Positions 43,953-55,185 of a stretch of DNA of 64,000 nt are shown here, one piece after another. Positions within the stretch are counted from its first letter, which is position 1, and each line of letters starts with the position of its first letter. The stretch is from Rhynchonema sp. JSB1_4 (taxonomy: Eukaryota; Nematoda; Chromadorea; Monhysterida; Xyalidae), in assembly GCA_030248065.1 (NCBI GenBank), contig JASAMV010003913.1, positions 62,001 through 126,000 on the forward strand, in the 5' to 3' direction. Both the position numbers and the translations under genes were made by a program. The notes below the pieces were generated by a model. It worked only from the letters and a program-made list of their open reading frames with translations. It was not told the DNA's origin and searched no databases.

Positions 43953-46551
43953 CTGCATGGACAACACGATAGCTGACAATTGGTCGCGTCTGGCCCGCAT
44001 CTATCAGAAGCCAATGAACTTCACCGATTATTGTGCACACATGCCCCGACTGGCTCAACACCGAATCGGTCGGATCACGTGTCCCAAGGGCGTCTGTGTG
44101 ACACTGGTCGAGCCGAGATATCTTGCTGGTTGGTTTACCGGTGTTTGGTTGCGTCACGTCACGGAGAAAACAACGGTGCCAGAGTAGCTGTTTTTTGAAA
44201 GCAACGACTGTACCTTTTTTATCTTAATTCTGGGCGTTTCAATTACACAGGATAAATTTAGAATAAAATCATCAAACGGAATCACTGAGAATATCACAGT
44301 ATCACCGAACGACCAACAATCTGATCTCAGTAAAATACAGCAAACAAATCACTGGAATTTCACAAAGCGCCAGATCCAGTCGACCCCAGTAAATCCTGGT
44401 CCATTGGGCGATCTATTATGTTCTTTCTGTGAGCTCGCCTCGAAGCTTCAAAGTTCTGGGCGACCAAGGTTGCTCGAGAGACCACCACGGCTGTGTTCAG
44501 CTGGACTGTTTACATCTTGCCATGGTGCTGTTGTAGTCTTTTGGTCCGGCTGTAGAAAGGGCGAACATCCATGGCCATTCACGAACTGTTCGCAATCAAT
44601 TTATTCTTTTGTTGACGTGGAATCTTTGTAGGTTAGTGATGTTCTGGGTAGGACCAGCAGACGAGTTCGGTTGGGGGGTTAAGCTAGTAGTTGTTGGGAG
44701 GGGAAGGAACGTGATGAATGCTTAGTTTTGAGTTTGATCAATAATGTAATCATTTGGTAAAAAAAGCCAGAACAACGGTAGTACCTAAACAGATGTCTGT
44801 TTCGCACAATGAACGCCTATATTGTAAGTCCAAGCTGCATTTCAAATTCCACCTGCCTGCATTTTCGAACAAACACCGATCCAACAATGTTTGACTTGAA
44901 AGTGCTTGTCAAATTGTCCTTGATACAACAGGCTACCGAATCGGCGAGACGTTCATCCGTGGTTGCTCAGACACCATATTCAACAAAGGACAACTGCCAT
45001 CCTGGACAATACAGCCTGAGTACGCAGATGCGAAAATGTGTTGGTTTTTGGCTGGATTCTTGTGTCATCCTGCATTTGTGCGTCTTATTTGATTGCTGTA
45101 GTAACCCAGTACACAAGCAGTGGGCGTTTCATACAGTATGCACAAAAGCAGTACAGGGTACTAGGTAAATCTATTTTGATCAGCTTGGAAATCTGCGCAG
45201 ATGAATGCTGAGAGGCCTGTTGCGCTTGGATCGAACGCACAAGCAATCCATTGATTTGCGTCAGAATCTGTGCTTAATGTACCTATTCCGTCTTGACAGC
45301 TGCCGTCAACTCAGATCGTCAACTCTTGTCGTCAGCTCTCATGTCTCACACTCATTTAGGTCTGCTTGAAGCGACAACTGTATACCATTAGTCGATCTTT
45401 GGGCGCCTTTTTGCTTGGCGTTTCGTGCAAGCTAAAGTGTATATACAGTAACTCATTTGCATCAACGTTGCGTAGCTTTCATGGACGCAAAGTCTGTTTT
45501 ATGTTCGTTTATATGGCCGAGATCCAAAAAGGGTTTGCGTTTCTATTGGGCTACGAATATGTAGCTGCATTGCTGTGGCTGGAGGGAAGGGTTTTGGGGG
45601 GGGGGGTCCCCCAAAGGTACAGTATCCCCCCTCGCCGGTACGGTATGTGCCACCCCGCGCTGAGGTACAGTATCTCCCTCTTTCTGGTACAGCATCTGCC
45701 CCAATTTTTCCAAAATTTCATCCCAAAAGTACCTTTTTATGGTCCAAAATGAAAAAAACGGGTCAAACCGACCAAAAGTGCAAAAATTTGCGCCCTTCGC
45801 GCGATTTATCCACATTTTAACCAATAAAAATTGAATTCTCGCGAAAGCAGTAGGTACAGTATCTCCCCTTAAAATTTCTTCCCCCCAAAATTCTGGGTAC
45901 AGTACCCCGGTATCTATCTTTTTTGGCCGCAAGGTACAGTATCTCCCCCTCAGAAGTAGCCACAGCACTGAATGCCGATGCTGGTCCCAGAATATCCCAA
46001 GCCGGACCTTGTGTATCAACAGGCTAAGCCTGAGCCGAAACTCAAGCAGTTGAAAAAATACGGGCGACCAAGTCAAAACGCGCGACGATGACCCCAGACA
46101 GTATCACTTGGTGGTGACATACGAAGGACTAAATCATTATATATGACCAAGCCTCCCCATTACGTAATTTTAACAACTGAAAAAGGTTTTTTAACCCATT
46201 GCATGTCGTACCAAACGACTAAAAATTAAAAGAAATATGTTCCAACCTATTGCATCGTGGATCACGTCACAGACATTTATTTCTGCAGTCCTTTCAGCGC
46301 AAACAGGCACGTGTCGCCGCATTCGTGTGAATCAGATCCGTCCACTGTACGGTCACCAATATAACGAGGACCGACCATGGTTGATTTGTTCGTGTGTGGG
46401 CAACAAATGCAACACGTATCCACGACGATTGCGAAAGGCCGCTAACACTATCACACAGTCAATAAAACGATCCGGCGCACTGCTTTTGCCCTATAATATG
46501 GCTGCTATCATTTTGGTTGTTATTGTCGGCTTGTATAGAATTGGCATTTGA
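43953..46551 (+). CDS. Cysteine-rich three-finger/ET-module-like surface protein (3' exons)
   Basis: Three exons in frame: 43953-44128, 44932-45039, 46298-46551 (stop 46549-46551). The reading has nine cysteines: CMDN, DYC, TCPKGVCVTL, FIRGC, GTC, ICSCVGNKCN. The spacing (C-P-x-G-x-C, then R-G-C, then C-S-C-x-G-N-x-C-N) resembles nematode ET-module, Ly6 or activin-receptor-like ectodomains. It ends in a hydrophobic segment MAAIILVVIVGLYRIGI at the very C-terminus, as in a GPI-anchor signal or tail anchor. The 5' exon with signal peptide was not found; it should end in phase 2. The second intron holds the 45568-45970 MITE. Confidence 0.6.
45568..45970. mobile_element. MITE, CAGTGCTGTGGC family
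   Basis: Ends CATTGCTGTGGCTGG and GTAGCCACAGCACTG; words GGTACAGTATCTCCCC. The core has GCGCCCTTCGCGC. No matching target duplication. It is an intron insertion. Confidence 0.75.
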
Positions 46552-48506
46552 CAGTGTCACTTGTCACTCATCTTATGAATTCCATACCATTATGCTTTCA
46601 CGTTTGGTCGCATACCACGGTACATTCATGTGTAAAGTTTGCAGTGCGTGGGGATTGTGGATTTTTCGACATTAGTTTTCAAGCGTAGTCAACAAAACTA
46701 GATAACAGCTATATCGCTAACTCGATAGCTGGGACATAGATAAATATGCTGTCTAAAATCGGCGGAAAGCTCAACAGCAAAAAAAACAATCACGAGCACT
46801 CATGGTACAAAATTGTCGTATGCAATAAACAATACCGTAAATGCGCGCCATTGGCAGTTTTCACGGGAGTGTGCGAAAAACAAGAGGTCAAACTTTAGAT
46901 AGGAGAATGCACAAAAACAGTCATGGGTGAAGCGGGGAAAAGAAGAGATGCTACCATTACCTCAGAAAGAACTCATCAGATGAAAATACATTGGCCTACA
47001 TGTGATAAATCCATCACATAACCAAACTATACGACCACGCACACCAGGACTTAGCGATCGAAATATTGTAATAGCTCCAGGTCAGTCACAGAGTAGGAGT
47101 GAGATGTTTGTTCTGAAGATTTCGCAGAGCACTTCAAAAACAATTAAAGTAGGCGCAGAAGGTTGAAATTTTCATAGGCCAACCCTGTACATAACACACA
47201 GCGCAACAACGTATAGTCTTTCCGTTTTATAACAGTCCAGAGGCGGTATACAGAAAATGTTTCAACGCCTTGAAAAACAGCAGTCATCGTCGTGGATGAT
47301 AAACAACAGGTTGACAACGTGGCTCGAAACATGCGTGTGACTTGATGGCTGCTGTTGCGATGAAACATTTGCTGTATAGTTTGTTTGGACCGAGAATAAA
47401 ATGAAAAACTATATATATCCAAGGTTCAGACAGAAAGCAACAAGGATGATTGTGATTACGTAAGGGGGTACTGCAAACGTGGCGTCCGTTTTCGGTCGAT
47501 GTTTTGTCACACATATTACAGTTAGTGTTGACAGCGTGTTCCTGTGTAATTAGATCAATGAACAGAGCAAGTATCACAAGATGAGCCCGTCTGGACCAAC
47601 TGCTGCGTGACGGCTCGTTTCTCCACACCACGCAATCTCAGCGACAAGAAAAGATTGAGCAACCGGCGGGTTTTCAGCACGCGGCACTTGCGTTGTCAAG
47701 ATGACGATCGATTCGTGTGGGTCTGCAAATGCACAAATTAACGAAATTATGTGGTGGATGATGAGGGGCTTCAAATCCGATAATGTTTTGAGACCGGGAT
47801 CGAGAATAGCGCCCGGGAATAGGATCGGTATTTAGTTTGAAATTCTCAGCGTTTGGAATCATAAAACATGTGGCATCCTGAACTTCGTGATCAGGATCTG
47901 GATCCCGTGTGATCCCGAAATCGCTTTCTGGCCAATATGAAATAAGTATTTCTGGCCAGTATCAGACAAGTACAGTAGATCGTAAAATAACCAACTCTGA
48001 TAGTAATTATGTCTGTATATTCCCTTTAATTTTTGTTTTTGTCATTGCAATGTCATTGTTGTTACATTAATGCACATGTTCCGTACAATGTCTGTCTATG
48101 TCTTGGTCAGCAGGTACAGTGTATATGTATAGGCGATGACGCATACACCCAACCCACAGTACTGGCATACAAGGCCTGTACATGATTCGAGGCACGTATA
48201 CCGTACCTATGGCACAAACGCGGACGCATGGGCACATGCGAGGGTGCCGACAGAACACGCGCCCTGACGTCAATGGACAGGGAACACCAATGGGAACCAC
48301 AGGAACTGATACCTTGAACAGTGATTGTTCGCCAAAGGAACATGAACCGTGTTTACCTTTACATACCAGAGATCCACCCCTCTAAACTCATGTATAAAAA
48401 CTATTATATATGTATTTGTAATCCCGCCTTTTACTGACTACTGATTTGCTACTGTGCACTCTTCTCTTATCTGATTGGTTACTATTGACGTCACTAATTC
48501 TTGCTG
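46552..48506. other. No gene recognised
   Basis: Unassigned DNA after the cysteine-rich gene. A GGGATC-rich stretch near 47795-47915 recalls the hAT end at 37360-37456 but is too decayed to delimit. Confidence 0.4.
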
Positions 48507-49488
48507 ACTAGGAAAAAAGAGCCTAAACAGGCTTACGGAATTATGCAACATCCGTAACTAAACCTAGCCTAGACTTCTGACGGTACAAATGGAAGAAACA
48601 AGTCTAACCGTATACTTATGACGGTACAATGGGGAGAAACAAGGATTATCGAGCAACAGTTATGCGGTCCGACCACGTGATGTAGAAAAAATGGCGTTGC
48701 ATAGTTCCGGCGCCCGCTCGGTGTTCGGCACCTCATCCGTTTTTTGCCCATTTCCGTCTCCATCATTTCGTTCAATAGCATTTTTTTCAGTAGCAAAACA
48801 CAATCTTCGAGCGCAATTATACACCTTTCATTTTACTTCTTATCATTAGTCAGTGTGAGAAACAAGTGCTGTGTGATTTCACCCGCCACATAATCCCACA
48901 ATAACACCCATCATCACATTTACTATGTATATTGGGCTTTATTATCGCGATTCTTGTGCAACTTCACGGAATCAATTTGTTCAACTCGCTAATAATCATC
49001 AGTTGGCTTTTTGGACAAGCTAATTAGTTCGTATGAATAAGATGCGGCTTGTCAGACCAGACAACAAAAGCACAAAATCCCTGGCTATTAAATACACGGT
49101 TTCACAAGGCAACCCTTGTTGACACTTTCCTCTTTTCATTTTCATATCATAGTTTTCCATCAGGTAACAGACAAGCACAAATGTAAGTGCAAGTGCACAC
49201 AAGTGTTCTGCGCTGTTGTACGAAGTTTTGACTAACCTCCAATGTAAGACGGCACTATGCATTTACGCCTCCCCCGAGCGGGCGCCGGAACTATGCAACG
49301 CCATTTTTTCTACATCACGTGGTCGGACCGCATAACTGTTGCTCGATAATCCTTGTTTCTCCCCATTGTACCGTCATAAGTATACGGTTAGACTTGTTTC
49401 TTCCATTTGTACCGTCAGAAGTCTAGGCTAGGTTTAGTTACGGATGTTGCATAATTCCGTAAGCCTGTTTAGGCTCTTTTTTCCTAGT
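48507..49488. mobile_element. DNA transposon with 215-bp terminal inverted repeats
   Basis: 48507-48721 and 49274-49488 read as exact inverses by eye over 215 bp, starting ACTAGGAAAAAAGAGCC. CTAG is shared at both edges, so a TA or CTAG target site is possible. The 552-bp centre has no recognisable gene. Near-perfect arms imply a recent insertion or gene conversion. Confidence 0.85.
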
Positions 49489-49491
49489 TTC

Positions 49492-49862
49492 TCCCAGTTC
49501 AAGGGTAAAACCACATTGCCACGCACACTCCTCGGGCATCGCTGCGCGATGCCCTCGAAGTGTCTTAATTGTCACCTACCCTTCCCATTCACCTCAGCCA
49601 CTGCTAAATCGTTGCTAGACAATTAGATCCAAAATATTTACCAAAGTCAATACAAAGCTTTGTAGCGAGCACTCTTGGTCAAAAAACTGCTGCTTCTTGT
49701 TCAAAAACTACATGGAATTCTCCCAGATCAAGGCGATACCACGTTGCCACGCACACCTCGAAGTGCTTTAATTGCCACCCACTCTTCCCATTCATTTCAG
49801 CCACTTCTAAATCTTCTTTCGAAATTTAGATCCGGAATACCAACGACAATATAAAACTTTCT
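49492..49862. repeat. Diverged tandem duplication, unit about 235 bp
   Basis: TCTCCCAGTTCAAGG at 49492 and TCTCCCAGATCAAGG near 49720 start two units sharing CCACRTTGCCACGCACAC, TCGAAGTG, TTCCCATTCA and TTTAGATCC blocks. Family unknown. Confidence 0.65.
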
Positions 49863-50282
49863 TGGTCTAAAAGGCATTCCTGGTTTGAAGCCCAGACCCG
49901 GAATGCCTATCATGGACCGGACAAAAAATCTTCCAATTTTTTAGGTTGCAGTGTCAATCTGCACTACACCACTTGGCAAAGTGTTCATGATGCAGCTATT
50001 CTGGATGTCTGTTTTATGTTCCGATGTGATCCTTTTCGTTGACACTATTCGTATTGTCTTGTTGTCTGATTCTGTTCCAAGTCTGGCAGTGTGTTATTTT
50101 GCGTTGCAATGTCTCTAATTTGTGTTTGCATTTATATCAGCAATTTTTGGTCAATAACTGCTGCTTGAAGGTCACAAAATTTTTAAATATAAGCCGCTCT
50201 TTATTTTACCAACATTTATATTTTATCAACATAGAACGAAAAAATACATTACGACATTTGGAGCAAAGAAACCTTTCGTTAT

Positions 50283-50336
50283 AGCGCGGAATTTGTGATA
50301 TCGAAGTTCGTTGTATCGAATCTTCTCTGTATTCAC
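50283..50336. mobile_element. Possible pogo/Tigger-type terminus
   Basis: On the minus strand TACAGAGAAGATTCGATACA, followed by a CGAACTTCGATATC block, has the look of a pogo-type end. No partner end was found. Confidence 0.35.
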
Positions 50337-50458
50337 AATGTTCTGTGGCAATGTACATACATGTTTTTACATAATGTGCATTAGTGTGACCATACATGTT
50401 TTGACACATTATAAATTAATGTAGCTGTTTTTAATTTATATTTTTTACAGGAATACAG

Positions 50459-50729
50459 TAATTCGTCGGTATCAGTAAAATTAAGACCAAGCCCCAACAA
50501 AAGACCAACCCCCTTTTTGTGTGCAGCGTGTAGCTGGCAAACTATTCTAAACATTCACCAAAAATTTTGTCTCAAAACGCTATGTACATTGAGTTACAGC
50601 ATGTTGAAAACACCTGCTACTCTCCGTTGGGGGTTGGTCTAGTTTCTTATTTTTGAAAAAGAAAACCAAGTTGGTTGGCGGAGGAATTTTCGCGGACAAA
50701 AAAGACCAAGCCCCAAAGCACGCGAGCCC

Positions 50730-50760
<31 letters not shown>

Positions 50761-51568
50761 GATTGCTTCAGCACATGATTGTTGCATAATACCCCAGCTG
50801 TGTGTGTGTGTTGTATTAGGGACTTTACGCTCTCTCGGTGAGTGCGTCGCTGCTGGCCCGATCATTACGTTTATAATGTATCGTAAGGCGGCTTGGCTGT
50901 CGGCGTCTTTAGCGCAGTGGCAAGCATATCTGACTGTGGTTGTGAGAGCCACGAGTTCGAAGCTTCTCACAGACAAGCTTTTTGATGTTTTTCTTTATGT
51001 TTTCAATGTGTAAATATCAATGATTTCAACAAACAGAAACCAATCGCTTCACACCCGACGTTTGCTTCAAAATACAATCAGAAAAACCCGGCCCAAAAAA
51101 TCGGGCCGGATAGGACCGGGCTGACTTTTTCTGAATCCGGTCATGCCGGACCGAGGTAACCTGATTCCCACCTCTGTAACAAGCATTTTGAATGATAATG
51201 CTGCATTTAAGACGTTTTCATGAACCCCGTATTGAATCATTTTCAAGCAGGCGAAAAATAAATGGCAGAGAAAATGGGGGTTGGACTATTTTTCGGTTTT
51301 CAACTGCTCCGCCAAGGGGCTTGGTCTATATTTATTTTTTTGTGAACTAAAACCAACCGACAAATAGCTTTGTTTTTGCTTGGATATGATGTTTCAAAGT
51401 CTACTTTTGTTTCTATGATGATCAGCAAGCTCCCTTACGTAGCCATGCCAAACATCAGCCTACCGAACCAAACCGTGTTGGAAATGCGGTCAGGCCAACT
51501 TCAAACGCTTTTTTCTCGAAAAAGTGGTTTGGGGGTTGGTCTTATTTTTACTGATACCGACGAATTGT
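50459..51568. mobile_element. TIR element of about 1.1 kb
   Basis: AATTCGTCGGTATCAGTAAA at the left and its inverse at the right, then AAGACCAAGCCCC / GGGGGTTGGTCTTA. GGCTTGGTCT-type words recur inside, so a second element may be nested (about 50636-51366). It contains a CA microsatellite (50730-50760) and a tRNA-like stretch. Confidence 0.7.
50903..50977 (+). other. tRNA-like sequence
   Basis: TTTAGCGCAGTGGCAAGC is a good box A and GAGTTCGAAGC a fair box B at tRNA spacing, but D- and T-stem pairing is broken. Likely a tRNA pseudogene or SINE head carried by the surrounding element. Confidence 0.45.
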
Positions 51569-51918
51569 TTGTGCTGCACGAGCCAGCGTGACGCCGAAAC
51601 ATCTGAGTTTGAACTTTGACGTTGAGCTTGACGGTGAGCTTGACTCTGTTTTCTGAATTCCACCCATCATGAGCGATAATAAAGCTGCACTTCCACCGCG
51701 AAAGTAGCTCAGCACTGGTATGGCAATAAATAATCGTTTGCGGCGGCTCACACAGCTGTTCATTTCTCATCCATCCCCTTCCTCCACACACCTAAAAAGG
51801 AAATGAGAGAGAAAATTTTTGAAATTTTTAATTTTTAGCTGTGGCTGGGGGGTTTTGGGAGGGGGTTCCCCCAAACGATGCCCTACCCGCCCCGACGTGG
51901 CACACTACCCCCACCCAG

Positions 51919-52358
51919 CAGTGTGGTGGCAGGCCAATCGACCCAAGATACCCTAGGGGGGGGGAAGGTTTCGGACTTACTCGAGATACCCCCCAGAGGC
52001 TACCCAAGATACCCCTATGGTCCGTCAAAAGGCGAAAAAAGGCCGTTTTTTGCATGCAATTTTACTGCAAAATTGGCCTAAAAATGGGTGTTTTTTGACA
52101 TTTTTGCCGAAAATTGGCCTAAAATGACCATTTTTGGGTGTCTGCGCGCGGAGCGCGCGATTTTTGGGGGTCCCGGGGTCGAAAAACACCTGTTTTTGCC
52201 TTTGAAAACCATAAATCTACTTACTCGAGATACCATTTGGGGTCGGCTCGAGATAGATACCCTTCCCCCCCCCATCCCCCCCCTAAGGGTTGACTCGAGA
52301 TAGATACCCCTTAGGGGGGGGGAATCCCCCCCCCCATCCCCCCCCAGCCACTACAGTG
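51919..52358. mobile_element. MITE with CTCGAGATA words
   Basis: Ends CAGTGTGGTGGCAGGCC / CCACTACAGTG with a perfect 8-bp duplication CCACCCAG at 51911-51918 and 52359-52366. Words are GACTCGAGATAGATACCC. The core has TGCGCGCGGAGCGCGCGA, as in the 33676 family. Confidence 0.92.
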
Positions 52359-52868
52359 CCACCCAGTGTAGTTGTAGTTCCTGGGGGCATAGTAGTGGCA
52401 GGGGGGGCACTGGTTGGGGGGTTACCCCCTCTCAGTACTTTCCCCAAAAATTGCGCGCTCCGCGCGCACACCCACCCATACTACCTATTTTTAGGCGATT
52501 TTCGGCGAAAATTTTGAAAAAGCGCTGTTTTTACCTCATTTTTTGGCCAAAATTGTATCGCAGTGTTACACGCACGGTTGGTACAAGTCTAAAACTGATC
52601 AGGCAATGTTTCATAGTTCGCCTTTACAATTCAGGCATGGATGATTTTCCAAAGATTTTTATCTCCTCTTCAAACGGGCCGGCGCGGCCCGAGCCCCCAA
52701 ATCTCCGGCCCGACCCGACCCGAACCCCCAAATCTCCGGCCCGGCCCGGCCCGAACCTCCAAATCTCCAGCCCGGCCCGGCCCGATTTTTTGGCTCAGAT
52801 TTTACCGTATTGTCGGAAATAGAACCCCCCCCATTAATTGACGAAGCAATGGTGTAGCAGGAGGGAGG

Positions 52869-53333
52869 CAGGGTAGTACTTGGGGGGGGGGTCCCCCCCA
52901 AATTCATCTATCTATCGTCAACACTTTTTGATTTCGTCTATCTATCGTCAACACTTATGGGCAAATCTATCTATCGTCAACAAATTCTGGGAACAATCTA
53001 TCTATCGTCAACACATTTCGACCCCAAAACGGGTATTTTTGCCTCAAAATGGCTCAAAATCGGTATTTTTTGTCCCAAATAGGCAAAAAATCGCGCGCTA
53101 CGCGCGGATTTAGTACATCTAAGTACATTTTCATTAACATTTACACATTATTACCTACTTAGTACACTATACTATACCTTGATTTTTGGCGACCCCCCCC
53201 ACCATCTATCTATCGTCAACAAGTTTGGGTCGACCCCCCCCCCCAGATTTCGGACTTGGGTCATCTATCTATCGTCAACACATTTCGGGTCCCAATCTAT
53301 CTATCGTCAACACCCTGACCAAGTACTACACTG
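52869..53333. mobile_element. MITE with seven CTATCTATCGTCAACA words
   Basis: Ends CAGGGTAGTACTTGG / CCAAGTACTACACTG with a perfect 8-bp duplication GAGGGAGG at 52861-52868 and 53334-53341. Very close to the 34839 copy. The core has TCGCGCGCTACGCGCGGA. Confidence 0.94.
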
Positions 53334-53484
53334 GAGGGAGGGGGTGGGGTATGCTTGCGCTAGCAAGCGATTTCAACATTTGAAGAAAAATAGCCTTTTT
53401 CCCTTCGGAAAATTTTACGGAAGAAACCCCCGGACCGAAAGCCGGAAACCCGAACCCCTGGGGAAAAAATCAAGATACCCGATA

Positions 53485-53640
53485 CGGCCCCCCCCCCCCC
53501 CCCCCCCCCCCCCCCTCTCCCCCGGCCCGGCCCGACCCACCCCCAAATCCCGCCCCCCCCCCCCCCCCCGCCCCCCCCCCCCCCCCCCCCCCCCCCCACC
53601 CCCACCCCACCCCCCCCACCCCCACCCCCCCAAGGTACAT
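53485..53640. repeat. Poly-C tract
   Basis: About 150 bp of almost pure C with a few A and G. Exact length in the assembly is unlikely to be reliable. Confidence 0.8.
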
Positions 53641-53706
53641 TTTTGCAGGTCCCTTGCATACAAACTCCCAAAAACGCCACCACACCCCCACGCGGGGGCC
53701 CCCCCG

Positions 53707-54136
53707 CAGTGTGGTGGCAGGCCAATCGACCCAAGATACCCTAGGGGGGGAAGGTTTCGGACTTACTCGAGATACCCCCCAGAGGCTACCCAAGATACCC
53801 CTATGGTCCGTCAAAAGGCGAAAAAAGGCCGTTTTTTGCATGCAATTTTACTGCAAAATTGGCCTAAAAATGGGTATTTTTTGACATTTTTGCCGAAAAT
53901 TGGCCTAAAGTGACCATTTTTGGGTGTCTGCGCGCGGAGCGCGCAATTTTTGGGGGTCCCGAGGTCGAAAAACACCTATTTTTGCCTTTGAAAACCATAA
54001 ATCTACTTACTCGAGATACCATTTGGGGTCGGCTCGAGATAGATACCCTTCCCCCCCCATCCCCCCCCTAAGGGTTGACTCGAGATAGATACCCCTTAGG
54101 GGGGGAATGCCCCCCCACAGCCCCCCCGCCCCCAGC
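53707..54136. mobile_element. MITE with CTCGAGATA words, right end decayed
   Basis: Left end CAGTGTGGTGGCAGGCC and interior as in 51919-52358; the right end is CAGCCACTACA followed by unrelated sequence. No target duplication. Confidence 0.8.
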
Positions 54137-54691
54137 CACTACAGGGGTAGGTAGGTAGGTTGACGCTTCATCCTGGTACAGCAGGTAGGTCGCCGCCTGG
54201 CGGCTGGTACAGTAAGTTGCTATTTTTGACTCAAAATGGTATAAAATCGGTATATTTCACTCCAAATAGGCGAAAAAAAATAGCGTCTTAGAGTACATTT
54301 TCATCAAAATTTCGACCTAAAAAATTTTCTTCCCCCCCCCCCTAGCTCGGCCGGTACAATAGGTAGGTTGCCGCCCCACATTTTTGGTGGTACAGTAGGT
54401 TGCCGCCCCGCCTGGATAGCTACACCACTGCTGGGAAGGGGGGGGAGAAGACCCAAAATCAGGAAAAACTCACTTTTGAGGTCGAAAAATTGACCTATTT
54501 TTGCCCCTTTTTGGAAAAAAATTCTTCATAAAAGGGGTATTTTGCCGACTTTTGAGATCATTGACCTGAAAATCACATATTTTAGGCCTAAAAATGTCCA
54601 TTTTAGGCATAAATGGCCATTGTAGGCAAAAATTGGGGAAATTAGTGTACCCGGAGGGGAAATTAGTGTACTAGTGTACCTTGGTCGGACC

Positions 54692-55112
54692 CATAGTAGT
54701 GGCTGGGGCGGGGGTTGGGGGGGGGGGGATTACCCCCCCCTCTGAGTACTTACCTACCACAAAACCCGAGGGGGGGGTTGGGGGGGGGGTTGAGTACTTA
54801 CCTCTCACAACTCCAAATCATACCTCTCACAAGCAATTTTTTGCCTTTTTAAGGCAAAAATCGGTGTTTTTCGACCTTATTTCCCCAAAAATCGCGCGCT
54901 CCGCGCGCAAACCCACCCATAATACCTATTTTTAGGCGATTTTCGCCGAAAATTTGGAAAAAGTACTATTTTTACCTCAATTTTTGGCCAAAATTGTATC
55001 ACAAAAACGGTGTTTTTTCGCCTTTTTGGGTGACCAAAATCATACCTCTCACGCTTCCGGTCCCAACCCCGCATCATACTTACCTCCCACACATGGGCCT
55101 GCCACTACACTG
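54692..55112. mobile_element. MITE, CAGTGTAGTGGC family
   Basis: Ends CATAGTAGTGGC / GCCACTACACTG with a perfect 8-bp duplication GTCGGACC at 54684-54691 and 55113-55120. Words ACTTACCTCTCAC and inverse. It is inserted in an older GGTACACTA-type element (54430-55150). Confidence 0.92.
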
Positions 55113-55185
55113 GTCGGACCTTAGGGTGGGGGTCCCCCCTCCCCTCCCAGCCTCCGGGAGGTTGCAAGGTACCCCTGGCCCTGAG

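Noticed and set aside
45972..46088. Frame reading PMLVPEYPKPDLVYQQ with a stop at 46088
   Set aside because: It looks exon-like, but overlaps a weak CCTAAG-type hexamer stretch and has no partner exon; not strong enough to annotate.
50730..50760. CA dinucleotide tract as a regulatory site
   Set aside because: Ordinary microsatellite inside a transposon; nothing points to regulation.
53179..53913. 244-codon open frame over the poly-C tract
   Set aside because: Low-complexity translation of C-runs and MITE words; no coding signal.
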